From Bacteroidales bacterium (lineage in GTDB: Bacteria; Bacteroidota; Bacteroidia; Bacteroidales; Bacteroidaceae), in NCBI GenBank assembly GCA_004557035.1, contig SFFB01000005.1, positions 62,001-126,000 of the forward strand: 64,000 bases of DNA. The letters run 5' to 3'. A model generated the notes under the pieces. It was not told the DNA's origin, did no database searches, and saw only the letters and a list, made by a program, of their open reading frames with translations. Shown in pieces: positions 43,391-52,055 of the stretch. The position numbers and the translations under genes were made by a program. Positions within the stretch are counted from its first letter, which is position 1. Every line of letters starts with the position of its first letter.

Positions 43391-44332
43391 ATGAGTGCTT
43401 TAACTTCTACCGATTTCAATTTTCCCGGCCAGCAGTCTGTCTATCACGGCAAGGTGCGCGATGTCTACAACCTTGGCGACCGCCTCGTGATGGTGGCCAC
43501 TGACCGCATCTCGGCCTTCGACGTCATCCTGCCCGAAGGCATCCCCTACAAGGGCCAAGTGTTGAACCAGATTGCCGCCAAGTTTCTCGACGCCACGGCC
43601 GACATCTGTCCCAACTGGAAACTCGCCACGCCCGACCCCATGGTCACCGTGGGCGTGATGTGTGAGGGCTTCCCCCTCGAGATGATTGTGCGCGGCTACC
43701 TCTGCGGCAGTGCCTGGCGTGCTTACAAGAGCGGAGTGCGCGAGATTTGTGGCGTGAAACTGCCCGAGGGCATGAAAGAAAACCAGAAATTCCCCGAGCC
43801 CATCATCACCCCCACCACCAAGGCCGAGATTGGCGAGCACGACGCCGACATCTCAAAAGAAGAAATCTTGGCCCGTGGTCTGGCCACTCCCGAAGAGTAT
43901 GCCCTTCTTGAGCAATACACCCTCGCCCTCTTCCGTCGCGGCACGGAGATTGCCGAAAAGCGCGGCCTCATCCTCGTAGACACCAAATATGAATTTGGTA
44001 AACACAACGGCCAGATCTATCTGATGGACGAAATCCACACGCCCGACTCCAGCCGCTATTTCTATCTCGAAGGCTATGCCGAGCGCTTTGCCGCCGGCGA
44101 ACCGCAGAAGCAACTTTCCAAGGAGTTTGTGCGCGAATGGTTGATGGATAATGGTTTCCAGGGCAAAGCCGGTCAGACCGTGCCCGAAATGACCCCCGAA
44201 ATCGTCAAGAGCATTTCCGACCGCTACATCGAACTTTACGAACACATCACCGGTGAGACCTTCACCGCCCAGGCCGATGCCAATCCGGCCGACCGCATTG
44301 CCGCCAACGTGACGGCCTATCTGAGTAAGTGA
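43391..44332 (+). CDS. purC: Phosphoribosylaminoimidazole-succinocarboxamide synthase
   Basis: A 313-residue SAICAR synthase, which joins CAIR and aspartate with ATP in purine synthesis. Family blocks are YHGKVRDVYNLGDRLVMVAT, DRISAFDVILPEGIPYKG near the N-terminus, and IVRGYLCGSAWRAYKSG and DTKYEFGKHNGQIYLMDEIH further on. Length matches the long (plant/yeast-like) form common in Bacteroidetes. ATG 43391 gives the family N-terminus; 12 more codons are open upstream. It ends 48 nt before a terminator. Confidence 0.97.
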   Translation: MSALTSTDFNFPGQQSVYHGKVRDVYNLGDRLVMVATDRISAFDVILPEGIPYKGQVLNQIAAKFLDATADICPNWKLATPDPMVTVGVMCEGFPLEMIVRGYLCGSAWRAYKSGVREICGVKLPEGMKENQKFPEPIITPTTKAEIGEHDADISKEEILARGLATPEEYALLEQYTLALFRRGTEIAEKRGLILVDTKYEFGKHNGQIYLMDEIHTPDSSRYFYLEGYAERFAAGEPQKQLSKEFVREWLMDNGFQGKAGQTVPEMTPEIVKSISDRYIELYEHITGETFTAQADANPADRIAANVTAYLSK

Positions 44333-44379
44333 AGCCCGCATCAGTGAACGTTTTAGTCGGCCGTGGCCGCAAAAGAGTA

Positions 44380-44409
44380 GGGGACACCAAAGCGTGTCCC
44401 CATTTTTTG
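44380..44409 (+). terminator. Intrinsic terminator of purC
   Basis: GGGGACAC (44380-44387) and GTGTCCCC (44394-44401) form an 8-bp stem with a 6-nt loop, followed by ATTTTTTG. Confidence 0.9.
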
Positions 44410-44426
44410 TCCCCTCGAAGCCTCGC

Positions 44427-44534
44427 GATGTGATTGGACGTGACTGAACTGTTCAATCACAGCAATCGCCTCATATTCTGTCGGTTGCAAGCTCGTGACT
44501 CGGTGATTGGGAAAAAGGCAACAATTTGGGTAAA
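44427..44534 (-). repeat. Dispersed ~105-nt element, copy 2
   Basis: The minus strand of this segment aligns without gaps to 504-610: ACCC, ATTGTTGCC, CCCAATCAC, then exactly 33 nt after the second TCAC the block TGTGATTGAAC, then CAGTCACG. As with copy 1, a terminator hairpin lies about 18-20 nt beyond the 3' end, and the element stands about 160 nt downstream of a gene on its own strand (here the Abi gene). Confidence 0.65.
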
Positions 44535-44606
44535 GAGAGATAGAGACGAAGAGTGGGCAAGCAAGGCCGGAAAGGTGGGGCACTAAAAATTTGAGATTGG
44601 ATATAC

Positions 44607-44644
44607 AGAAAACTTGACTATATATAAGTGAATAAAGTCAAGTT
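44607..44644 (-). terminator. Intrinsic terminator of the Abi gene
   Basis: AACTTGACT (44611-44619) and AGTCAAGTT (44636-44644) form a perfect 9-bp stem; on the minus strand it is followed by TTTTC. Confidence 0.65.
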
Positions 44645-44693
44645 GTCTTGGTGACGGTTCTTTTTTTCTTTTTTTCGACAGTCCCAGTCTTCG

Positions 44694-45599
44694 TCATCGG
44701 GCGCTCCACAACGGCTCATCCTGCCAGTTGCCTGATGGGAAGCCCATGGCACGGATGTCAATCATGGGATATTCTGCAAGGAGTGCCTGCAGATGTTCAA
44801 GCATATCGTTGTTGGGCGATACTATGTTAATAAACCACTTGATTATGCAGATATCAAAATATATTCGCTTGGGCGATACATTGGAAACTATCCACCTATC
44901 ATTCAGCCTTCGTGGTATCATCGGACTGATGGCATTCTCTTTATTCCACACACGTGCATGATGACAACAGGCGTTGCGGGTTAGAGTGACAACGGTTATC
45001 CATGATGTGAATACCGGCACAGTCAGCCCGAAGCGTGCAGCAATCTTCTTTCTGACGGTGTTATCAGCCAAATTCTCAAACATACGTGTGACAACGCCGA
45101 GAGGAAGTATCTCAACGAGAATCCATGCAGGAGGATAAGGGTTGCTGTATTTTTCCTTGAAATGAAGTATGAATTCCTCTTTCGAGTTCCTCAGTTCCTT
45201 GTCCACCAATTCCATGGTTCGTCTGAACTTGTCACTATTGGCAAACAAGGTTTCGTCTGTCATCCAGAATATATTGCCCGTCTCCTCAGCCACAAGGTTT
45301 GCAAGAGTGCTACGAAGAGCTATTTCTACCTTTTCAATCTCGTTGAATAAGAACAGGCGTAGTTTCTTGTCGAAACGATATAGATTTAGTGCATCTTGAA
45401 AATTGCTTCCCTGCTTGAAACGGTGCTCATCCTTAGGTTGGCGCAGGAATGGGAACATATATGCGCTCAACCTATAATAACCGATGTTGCGTATATAATG
45501 GGAAACTTTCTGAGGGTTCCCGATTATCAAACCTCTATGTCGAAGCAGCACAACCATATCTTCCGGCTGCTTAAAAGATTTGTCGAACAATAATCTCAT
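44694..45599 (-). CDS. Abi family protein (Abi_2 / AbiD-AbiF type, HEPN-like)
   Basis: A 301-residue cytosolic protein of the Abi_2 family, known from phage abortive infection. The N-terminal block (PEDMVVLLRHRGLIIGNPQK, YYRLSAYMFPF) and the central FDKKLRLFLFNEIEKVEIALR are family hallmarks. TRNACCHHARVWN contains the HEPN RNase motif R-x4-H at Arg208/His213, so the likely activity is RNA cleavage that halts the infected cell. The coding sequence is visibly richer in A/T than its neighbours, suggesting horizontal gain. It is a single gene between housekeeping units, with its own promoter box and terminator, and no partner antitoxin gene. Confidence 0.85.
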   Translation of the reverse strand: MRLLFDKSFKQPEDMVVLLRHRGLIIGNPQKVSHYIRNIGYYRLSAYMFPFLRQPKDEHRFKQGSNFQDALNLYRFDKKLRLFLFNEIEKVEIALRSTLANLVAEETGNIFWMTDETLFANSDKFRRTMELVDKELRNSKEEFILHFKEKYSNPYPPAWILVEILPLGVVTRMFENLADNTVRKKIAARFGLTVPVFTSWITVVTLTRNACCHHARVWNKENAISPMIPRRLNDRWIVSNVSPKRIYFDICIIKWFINIVSPNNDMLEHLQALLAEYPMIDIRAMGFPSGNWQDEPLWSAR

Positions 45600-45665
45600 A
45601 GTGGTATAAAAATAAAACGACCCCCGATTTGAGCATTGTTAAGAGGCTTGGGGGTTCTGGTGGTG

Positions 45666-45673
45666 CAAAGGTA
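45666..45673 (-). promoter_or_regulatory. -7 promoter box of the Abi gene
   Basis: On the minus strand this reads TACCTTTG, matching TAnnTTTG, about 65 nt before the Abi start. A good -33 box is not seen. Confidence 0.5.
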
Positions 45674-45870
45674 CGACTTTTATTTGATAATAATCCGTGT
45701 TCAATTTATAGACCACGGATTGAGCGGATGGTACGGATGGTGGTCTTAATCAATACGCCCAATCTTTGAATACCCTACCTTTCAACACTTGCATAGCCCA
45801 GTTGGCCGAAAAAATGATTTTATGTTGCACGAAATAAGGGCGATTTGTGATTTGTTTTCAAAAAAAAGAC

Positions 45871-45878
45871 TATCTTTG
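45871..45878 (+). promoter_or_regulatory. -7 promoter box of the DUF177-rpmF operon
   Basis: TATCTTTG followed by CAGCCGCT and then ATG at 45887. The box ends only 8 nt before the start codon, so the transcript would be almost leaderless. TTTG copies upstream stand at 16 and 23 nt. Confidence 0.6.
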
Positions 45879-45886
45879 CAGCCGCT

Positions 45887-46372
45887 ATGGGAAGTATTGT
45901 GCCCTTGAACATAGACCTGGCTAAAGCCTTCGTTCAGCCACAGCCCTTTGAGTTTAAGTTGGATAGCGCCTTTTTTGAAGCGCTCGACCAAGAGGAAATT
46001 CAAGGCGGCGACATCGTGGTGAGCGGTGAGGCGCGTCCGAGGCACGATGGCATGATAGAAGCGGTTTACCACGTCAAAGGTAATGTGCAAGTGTCCTGCG
46101 ACCGCTGTCTGGATTTGCTGGATTTCCCCGTAGAAGTGGAAGACCGCACGCTGATAGCCACGGAAGGCCAAGGTACGGCTGAGCCCGACTATGTGGTGTC
46201 GCCGCGACAACGCGAATTTGACCTTGCATGGGCAGTCTATCAGGCCATAGAGCTGAACCTGCCGCTGGTGCGCATTCATCCCGACGGACAATGCAACCCT
46301 GAGATGCTCGCCTATATCCACACCGAAACCTCGGCGGAGGACGACGAGGCTGACAAAGAAGACTTCGAATAA
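45887..46372 (+). CDS. DUF177 (YceD) family protein
   Basis: A 161-residue cytosolic protein of the YceD/DUF177 family, which is regularly encoded just before rpmF and is linked to 23S rRNA accumulation. The family centre is GNVQVSCDRCLDLLDFPVEV near residues 65-85, with the CDRC pair. The tail is acidic. It precedes rpmF by 30 nt. The start codon follows the promoter box so closely that the mRNA would have almost no leader; GTG at 45899 (fifth codon) is an alternative. Confidence 0.88.
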   Translation: MGSIVPLNIDLAKAFVQPQPFEFKLDSAFFEALDQEEIQGGDIVVSGEARPRHDGMIEAVYHVKGNVQVSCDRCLDLLDFPVEVEDRTLIATEGQGTAEPDYVVSPRQREFDLAWAVYQAIELNLPLVRIHPDGQCNPEMLAYIHTETSAEDDEADKEDFE

Positions 46373-46402
46373 AAAACATAAACATTTAAAGCATATACAG
46401 AA

Positions 46403-46591
46403 ATGGCACATCCTAAAAGAAGACAATCTAAGACCAGAACGCTCAAACGTAGAACTCACGACAAGGCTGCTTTGCCTACGCTCGCCGTATGCCCCAACTG
46501 CGGCGGCTGGCACATCTACCACACCGTATGTCCCACTTGCGGCTACTATCGCGGCAAGCTGGCCATCGTGAAGGAAGAAGTGGCTGAGTAA
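46403..46591 (+). CDS. rpmF: 50S ribosomal protein L32
   Basis: A 62-residue L32. The basic N-terminus AHPKRRQSKTRTLKRRTH and the four-Cys zinc ribbon (CPNC near 30 and CPTC near 43) are as expected for the zinc-containing form. It lies between DUF177 and fabH; a hairpin follows at 46607-46659. Confidence 0.98.
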   Translation: MAHPKRRQSKTRTLKRRTHDKAALPTLAVCPNCGGWHIYHTVCPTCGYYRGKLAIVKEEVAE

Positions 46592-46606
46592 CATCAGATT
46601 TATGCT

Positions 46607-46659
46607 AAAGAGGAGGACAATCTCGGCTGCGACGGCCTGTTCTCCTCTTTGGTCTTTTT
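46607..46659 (+). terminator. Terminator or attenuator after rpmF
   Basis: AAAGAGGAG (46607-46615) pairs with CTCCTCTTT (46642-46650), followed by GGTCTTTTTA. It may end the DUF177-rpmF transcript or allow partial read-through to fabH. Confidence 0.65.
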
Positions 46660-46728
46660 ATATATGAGTGCCAGTCCTCACACATAGGGTGACGCTCAAC
46701 GTTTTTGTCTTCATAAACAAACCGCAAA

Positions 46729-47733
46729 ATGGAAAAAATCAATGCCGTAATCACCGGTGTTGGCGGATATGTCCCCGAATACGTCCTCAACAACGATGAA
46801 CTCTCTCGTATGGTCGACACCAACGACGAGTGGATTATGACCCGTATCGGTATCAAAGAGCGCCGCATCCTCAACGAGGAAGGTCTGGGTACAAGCTATA
46901 TGGCCCGTAAGGCCGTGAAACAACTGCTCGAAAAGACCGGCACCGACCCTATGGAAGTGGACTGTCTCATCATAGCCACCACCACACCCGACTACCATTT
47001 CCCCTCAACATCGTCTATCGTCATCGGTCGTACGGGTATGAAAAATGCCTTCGCCATCGATATGCAAGCCGCTTGCTGCGGTTTCCTCTTCGCGATGGAT
47101 GCTGCTGCCGGTATGGTGCAGAGCGGACGCTATAAGAAGATTATCGTTTGCGGTGCCGACAAGATGTCGAGCATTGTGGACTATACCGACCGCGCTACCT
47201 GCCCCATCTTTGGTGACGGTGCCGCTGCCGTGATGGTGGAGCCTTCGACCGAAGAGGGTATGGGCTGGCAGGACTCTTTCCTGCGTACCGACGGTCTGGG
47301 TCTGCCCTTCCTTTGTCTCAAAGCCGGCGGCTCAGTGTGCAGCCCGTCCTATTTCACCATAGACCACCGCATGCACTACCTGCATCAGGAAGGCCGCACC
47401 GTGTTTAAGTTCGCCGTCACAAATATGAGCGACGCTTGTGCCACCGTGGCTGAGCGCAATGGCTTGAACAAAGACAATATTGCCTGGGTTATTCCTCATC
47501 AGGCCAACGTGCGCATCATTGAAGCCGTGGCCAATCGTCTCGAACTGCCAATGGACAAGATGATGGTCAACATTCAGCGTTATGGCAACACTTCGGCCGG
47601 TACGCTCCCCTTGGCCATCTGGGACTATGAAAAACAGCTCAAGAAAGGCGACAACCTCATCCTCGGTGCCTTCGGTGCCGGTTTCACTTGGGGCGCAGCC
47701 TATCTGAAGTGGGCCTACGACGGCGCAAAATAA
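46729..47733 (+). CDS. fabH: 3-oxoacyl-ACP synthase III
   Basis: A 334-residue condensing enzyme that starts fatty acid synthesis by joining an acyl-CoA with malonyl-ACP. The catalytic Cys is probably Cys116 in QAACCGFLF, with His in IPHQANVRI and Asn in QRYGNTSAG. The N-terminal GVGGYVPEYVLNNDEL and DEWIMTRIGIKERRI are family-typical. plsX, often next to rpmF and fabH in other phyla, is absent here, as I expect for Bacteroidetes. It is followed by era after 203 nt. Confidence 0.96.
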   Translation: MEKINAVITGVGGYVPEYVLNNDELSRMVDTNDEWIMTRIGIKERRILNEEGLGTSYMARKAVKQLLEKTGTDPMEVDCLIIATTTPDYHFPSTSSIVIGRTGMKNAFAIDMQAACCGFLFAMDAAAGMVQSGRYKKIIVCGADKMSSIVDYTDRATCPIFGDGAAAVMVEPSTEEGMGWQDSFLRTDGLGLPFLCLKAGGSVCSPSYFTIDHRMHYLHQEGRTVFKFAVTNMSDACATVAERNGLNKDNIAWVIPHQANVRIIEAVANRLELPMDKMMVNIQRYGNTSAGTLPLAIWDYEKQLKKGDNLILGAFGAGFTWGAAYLKWAYDGAK

Positions 47734-47763
47734 ACCAGACCAAGCAGAGCTGCAAGATAAAAG

Positions 47764-47809
47764 AACGGGGCGAGGCAGTGGCTTTGGAAGCTGTTGCAAC
47801 GCCCCGTTT
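47764..47809 (+). terminator. Possible terminator after fabH
   Basis: AACGGGGCG (47764-47772) pairs with CGCCCCGTT (47800-47808). Only a short T-run follows, so it may instead be a leader structure of era. Confidence 0.45.
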
Positions 47810-47936
47810 CGCAGTTAACGAGCGGGTTCCGTGGACAAGGTGAAGAGCCTGACTATAGGTTCTGTGTCATTGATCTGCCTGCATTTTATCAGAGGCAACA
47901 CGCCATCCCTCCGTACATCAATCATAGACAATACTT

Positions 47937-48818
47937 ATGCACAAAGCCGGCTTTGTCAACATCGTGGGCAACCCGAATGTGGGTAAATCGTCGCTGATGA
48001 ACTTGTTTGTCGGCGAACGCATTTCGATTGCCACATTCAAGGCACAGACTACACGCCACCGCATTATGGGTATCATCAACTCTGACGACGCCCAAATTGT
48101 CTTTTCAGACACTCCGGGCGTGTTGAAACCCAACTATAAACTCCAAGAGTCGATGCTGGCCTTCTCGGAGTCGGCCTTGCGCGATGCCGACGTGTTGCTC
48201 TATGTCACCGACGTGGTGGAAACGCCCGACAAACATAGTGACTTCATCCGCAAGGTCGAGGCGCTGAATGTGCCCGTGCTGGTACTCATCAACAAAATTG
48301 ACCTCACCGACCAGAAGGGGCTGGAGAAACTTGTGCAGACTTGGCACGACATTTTCCCCTCGGCTGAGATATTCCCCGTGTCAGCCAAGGCCCGCTTCAA
48401 CGTGGACAATGTGTTGAGGCGCGTGAGGGAGCTGCTGCCCGAGTCGCCACCCTATTTCGGCAAAGACCAATGGACCGACCGCCCGGCACGTTTCTTCGTG
48501 ACGGAGATTATCCGCGAGAAAATCTTGCTCTATTACGACAAGGAAATCCCCTATGCCACCGAAGTGGTGGTGGAGCAGTTCAAGGAGTCGGACAAGGTAA
48601 TAAAAATCAACGCCGTGATCTATGTGGAGCGCGACAGTCAGAAGGGCATCATCATTGGTCATCAGGGTGTAGCCATCAAAAAGGTGTCAACCGAAGCCCG
48701 GCGTACGCTTGAGAAGTTTTTCGGCAAATCCATCTATCTGGAACTGTTCGTGAAGGTGGACAAAGACTGGCGCAACGCCGAAGGTCGCCTCGAGGCATAC
48801 GGCTATAAGTTGGACTGA
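47937..48818 (+). CDS. era: GTPase Era
   Basis: A 293-residue GTPase that binds the 3' end of 16S rRNA and acts in 30S maturation. The G1 loop is GNPNVGKSSLMN at residues 9-20, G3 DTPGV near 60 and G4 NKIDL near 120. The C-terminal KH domain contains the GxxG-type RNA-binding loop in KGIIIGHQGVAIKKVSTEAR. It is followed by der after 51 nt. Confidence 0.97.
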   Translation: MHKAGFVNIVGNPNVGKSSLMNLFVGERISIATFKAQTTRHRIMGIINSDDAQIVFSDTPGVLKPNYKLQESMLAFSESALRDADVLLYVTDVVETPDKHSDFIRKVEALNVPVLVLINKIDLTDQKGLEKLVQTWHDIFPSAEIFPVSAKARFNVDNVLRRVRELLPESPPYFGKDQWTDRPARFFVTEIIREKILLYYDKEIPYATEVVVEQFKESDKVIKINAVIYVERDSQKGIIIGHQGVAIKKVSTEARRTLEKFFGKSIYLELFVKVDKDWRNAEGRLEAYGYKLD

Positions 48819-48869
48819 ACCGACGCCGCCTTTGCCGTAAGACACACCCCAAAACAGAAAATCAGAATT

Positions 48870-50186
48870 ATGTCTAAGTTAGTAGCAATAGTAGGTCGTC
48901 CCAATGTGGGCAAGAGCACATTGTTCAATCGTCTGACCGGTACGCGGCAGGCCATTGTGAGCGATGTGGCCGGAACCACGCGCGACCGCCAGTATGGCAA
49001 ATGCGAGTGGGGCGGCAAGGAGTTTTCCATCGTCGACACCGGCGGATGGGTGGTCAACTCTGACGACATTTTTGAAGAAGAAATACGCAAGCAGGTGATT
49101 TTGGCCACTGAAGAGGCTGATGTCATCCTGTTTCTCGTCGACGTGAAAAACGGCGTGACCGACCTTGACAGCGAGGTGGCCCAGATACTCCGCCAAGCTA
49201 ATATGCCCGTCATTTTGTGTGCCAACAAGACCGACAGCAACGAAGACCGCTATGGCTCGGCTGAGTTTTATTCACTCGGATTGGGCGACCCTTATTGTGT
49301 CTCGGCCGCCACGGGAGCCGGCACCGGCGATTTGCTCGACCAGATACTTGAGAAATTCGGTCCCGACCTTGACGACGAGAGCGGCGAAGACCCCATTCCC
49401 CGTTTTTCGGTGGTGGGCCGACCCAATGTAGGCAAGAGCAGCATCATCAATGCCTTTATCGGCGAAGACCGCCACATTGTCACCAACATAGCCGGCACCA
49501 CCCGCGACAGCATTCTGACACGCTACAACAAGTTCGGCTTTGACTTCTTCCTCGTAGACACCGCCGGTATTCGCAAGAAAAACAAGGTGAACGAAGACCT
49601 CGAGTTTTATTCGGTGATGTGCTCCATTCGCGCCATCGAATACTCAGATGTCTGCATCCTGCTCATCGACGCCACCCGAGGCATAGAGGGACAAGACATG
49701 AACATCGTGCAAATCATCCAGCGCAATGGCAAAGGCCTGGTCGTGGTGGTGAACAAATGGGACCTCGTCGAGGACAAGAGCAAAGAGGCCGTGGCCTTCT
49801 TTGAAAACGCCATCCGTGAGCGTATGGCACCCTTCACCAACTTCCCCATCGTGTTTGCCTCGGCCCTTACCAAGCAACGTATCTTCAAGGTGCTTGAAGT
49901 GGCCAATGCCGTCTATGACAACCGTTGCCGCAGGGTGAGCACGTCGAAGCTCAACGAAGAGATGTTGCCCCTCATCGAAGCCTATCCGCCTCCTTCCATC
50001 AAGGGCAAATACATCAAAATCAAATATTGTGCACAGATACCCGACGTCAAAGTGCCGTCGTTTGTGTTCTATGCCAACCTGCCGCAGTATATCAAGGATC
50101 CTTACAAGCGTTTCTTGGAAAACAAAATCCGCGAGCGCTGGAACTTTGAGGGTACTCCCATAAATATATATATACGTCAGAAGTGA
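48870..50186 (+). CDS. der: GTPase Der (EngA)
   Basis: A 438-residue double GTPase required for 50S assembly. The first G domain begins VGRPNVGKSTLFNRL at residue 8, with DTGGW as G3 and NKTDS as G4. The second begins VGRPNVGKSSIINAF near 178, with DTAGI and NKWDL. A KH-like domain ends the protein (KYIKIKYCAQIPDVKVPSFV, FEGTPINIYIRQK). Its stop overlaps the following lipoprotein gene (TGATG). Confidence 0.98.
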   Translation: MSKLVAIVGRPNVGKSTLFNRLTGTRQAIVSDVAGTTRDRQYGKCEWGGKEFSIVDTGGWVVNSDDIFEEEIRKQVILATEEADVILFLVDVKNGVTDLDSEVAQILRQANMPVILCANKTDSNEDRYGSAEFYSLGLGDPYCVSAATGAGTGDLLDQILEKFGPDLDDESGEDPIPRFSVVGRPNVGKSSIINAFIGEDRHIVTNIAGTTRDSILTRYNKFGFDFFLVDTAGIRKKNKVNEDLEFYSVMCSIRAIEYSDVCILLIDATRGIEGQDMNIVQIIQRNGKGLVVVVNKWDLVEDKSKEAVAFFENAIRERMAPFTNFPIVFASALTKQRIFKVLEVANAVYDNRCRRVSTSKLNEEMLPLIEAYPPPSIKGKYIKIKYCAQIPDVKVPSFVFYANLPQYIKDPYKRFLENKIRERWNFEGTPINIYIRQK

Positions 50187-50620
50187 TGCCCGTAGAGCCT
50201 ATGCACCGCTTGTGTCGGATAGTGATGTGGTTGGGTCTTGTCTGCCTCACATTGAGTTGTGGCGGCAATCGAAGTGACCAAGGTCGAGGAAGTTATCGCC
50301 CCGACAGCCTTACGGCCGAGACCGTCACGGAGGTTTTTGACCGCTACGTGCAGGGCGACTATGAGGGTTATGTAGCCGCCATGGCCTCGCTCGACGACAA
50401 GCCGGCAGACTATAAGAGCCAGATGGCTTTGGTCTATAAACAACACGCCGCAGAGCATCAGGGTGACGACCGATTGCGAGACTTCAAGGTGTTGCGCATC
50501 GAGACGGCCGATGACGGCAGAGCCGCCCAAGCCTTTCTCGAGACCACCTATGCCAACGGCGAGCACGAAGAAATCATGCTCTCGTTTGTACACGACGGAA
50601 AGGCTTGGCGTTTGAGATAA
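50186..50620 (+). CDS. Small lipoprotein (DUF4878-like)
   Basis: A 144-residue lipoprotein. The signal peptide leads to Cys25 in CLTLSCGGN. The mature part looks like an NTF2-like/DUF4878 fold: EVFDRYVQGDYEGYVAAM, QMALVYKQHAAE and a closing FVHDGKAWRLR strand. Such domains bind small ligands or act as protein partners. ATG 50186 overlaps the der stop codon, indicating coupled translation; ATG 50201 would also keep the signal peptide. It precedes nqrA by 24 nt and may belong to the same transcript. Confidence 0.7.
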   Translation: MPVEPMHRLCRIVMWLGLVCLTLSCGGNRSDQGRGSYRPDSLTAETVTEVFDRYVQGDYEGYVAAMASLDDKPADYKSQMALVYKQHAAEHQGDDRLRDFKVLRIETADDGRAAQAFLETTYANGEHEEIMLSFVHDGKAWRLR

Positions 50621-50644
50621 GCAAAAATGAAATAATATCCCCAT

Positions 50645-52000
50645 ATGGAACGATTGTACAAAATCAAGAAAGGACTTGACCTTAACCTCAAGGGTAAGGC
50701 TGTCCTCGAGCTACAACCGCTGAAAACCTCGGGCGAGTATGCCATCGTCCCCGACGACTTTCACGGTATGGTGCCTCGTCTCGTCGTAAAAGAAGGTGAG
50801 CAGGTCTTGGCCGGCCAACCACTTTTCGTGGACAAGGCTACTGAGAGAATTAAGGTGGTTTCGCCTGTGAGCGGAACGGTGTCGGCCATCGTGCGCGGTG
50901 AGCGCCGCAAGATCTTGCGCGTTTGTGTCAAAGCAAATGCCCAACAAGAAAATCACGACTTTGGTAAGGCCGACCTCGGCAAACTCTCGGCAGAGTCGGT
51001 GATTGAACTGTTGCTCTCTTCCGGCCTCTTCGCCTTTGTGCGTCAGCGGCCTTATGACGTGGTGGCCAATCCGGCAGATCAGCCCAAGGCCATCTTTGTC
51101 TCTGCTTTCAGCAAGATGCCTTTGGCTGCAGATTTCACTTTTGCTGCTCAAGGTCGCGAAGAAGCCTTTAAGAACGGTTTGCGCACACTGGCCAAAATCG
51201 CCAAAGTGCATCTCGGCATTTCGCCAGACCAAATCAACACGCCACTGCTGCCTGTCAGCGAGGTTGAGGTAAGCGTGTTTGACGGCCCTAACCCCTCTGG
51301 CAATGTCGGTGTGCAGATTAATCACATCGACCCTGTCAACAAGGGCGAAGTGGTCTGGACGCTCGATCCCGGCGTGGTCATTATGCTGGGCGAATTGGTA
51401 GAGACCGGCCATGTCAACCTGACCCGCCGCATCGCCGTGGCAGGTTCGCATGTGGCCTCTCCCCGCTATGTGGAGGTGAAGATTGGTGCACCGCTTGCCG
51501 ACATTCTGGCTGAACAGACAGACCTTAAGGCCGAGCATCAGCGCATCATCAACGGCAATCCGCTGGTTGGTGCCAAGGCTGAGGCTGACGGTTACCTTTC
51601 CGCTTTTGCCGGTGAGGTCTGTGTCATCCCTGAAGGCGACGACGTGAATGAAGTCTTTGGTTGGATTGCGCCCCGCTTCAACCAGTTCTCTACGAGCCGC
51701 AGTTATTTCTCGTGGATGTTTGGCAAGAACCGTCAATACGACCTCGACTGCCGCATCAAGGGCGGCGAGCGCCACATGATTATGAGCGGTGAATACGACC
51801 GTGTGTTCCCTATGGACATTTATGCCGGCTATCTGATTAAAGCCATCATCACCGGCGACATCGACAAACAAGAAGAATTGGGCATTTATGAAGTAGCTCC
51901 CGAAGATTTTGCCGTGGCAGAATTTGTGGACTCTTCAAAACTCGAACTGCAACGCATCGTGCGCGAAGGTCTTGACATCTTGCGCAAAGAGAATGCCTAA
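50645..52000 (+). CDS. nqrA: Na+-translocating NADH:quinone oxidoreductase subunit A
   Basis: A 451-residue NqrA, the peripheral subunit on the cytosolic face of the sodium-pumping NADH dehydrogenase; it is involved in quinone binding. The N-terminus IKKGLDLNLKGKAVLEL and the barrel-sandwich segment LVVKEGEQVLAGQPLFVDK are family marks. It opens the six-gene nqrABCDEF operon, with the next gene 55 nt downstream. Confidence 0.97.
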   Translation: MERLYKIKKGLDLNLKGKAVLELQPLKTSGEYAIVPDDFHGMVPRLVVKEGEQVLAGQPLFVDKATERIKVVSPVSGTVSAIVRGERRKILRVCVKANAQQENHDFGKADLGKLSAESVIELLLSSGLFAFVRQRPYDVVANPADQPKAIFVSAFSKMPLAADFTFAAQGREEAFKNGLRTLAKIAKVHLGISPDQINTPLLPVSEVEVSVFDGPNPSGNVGVQINHIDPVNKGEVVWTLDPGVVIMLGELVETGHVNLTRRIAVAGSHVASPRYVEVKIGAPLADILAEQTDLKAEHQRIINGNPLVGAKAEADGYLSAFAGEVCVIPEGDDVNEVFGWIAPRFNQFSTSRSYFSWMFGKNRQYDLDCRIKGGERHMIMSGEYDRVFPMDIYAGYLIKAIITGDIDKQEELGIYEVAPEDFAVAEFVDSSKLELQRIVREGLDILRKENA

Positions 52001-52055
52001 GTCTTTCATCATTCATCCATTACTCCCTATTCAGGCGACGAAATTTTAGCATAAT

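Larger units (their letters stand above)
44333..44693. other. Intergenic region between purC and the Abi gene
   Basis: It contains the purC terminator, the second copy of the 105-nt dispersed element and a terminator for the Abi gene. A 76-codon minus-strand frame (44353-44583) passes through the element and is not credible as a gene. Confidence 0.6.

Noticed and set aside
44353..44583. 76-codon minus-strand frame downstream of the Abi gene
   Set aside because: It overlaps the purC terminator and the dispersed element and has no protein-like pattern.
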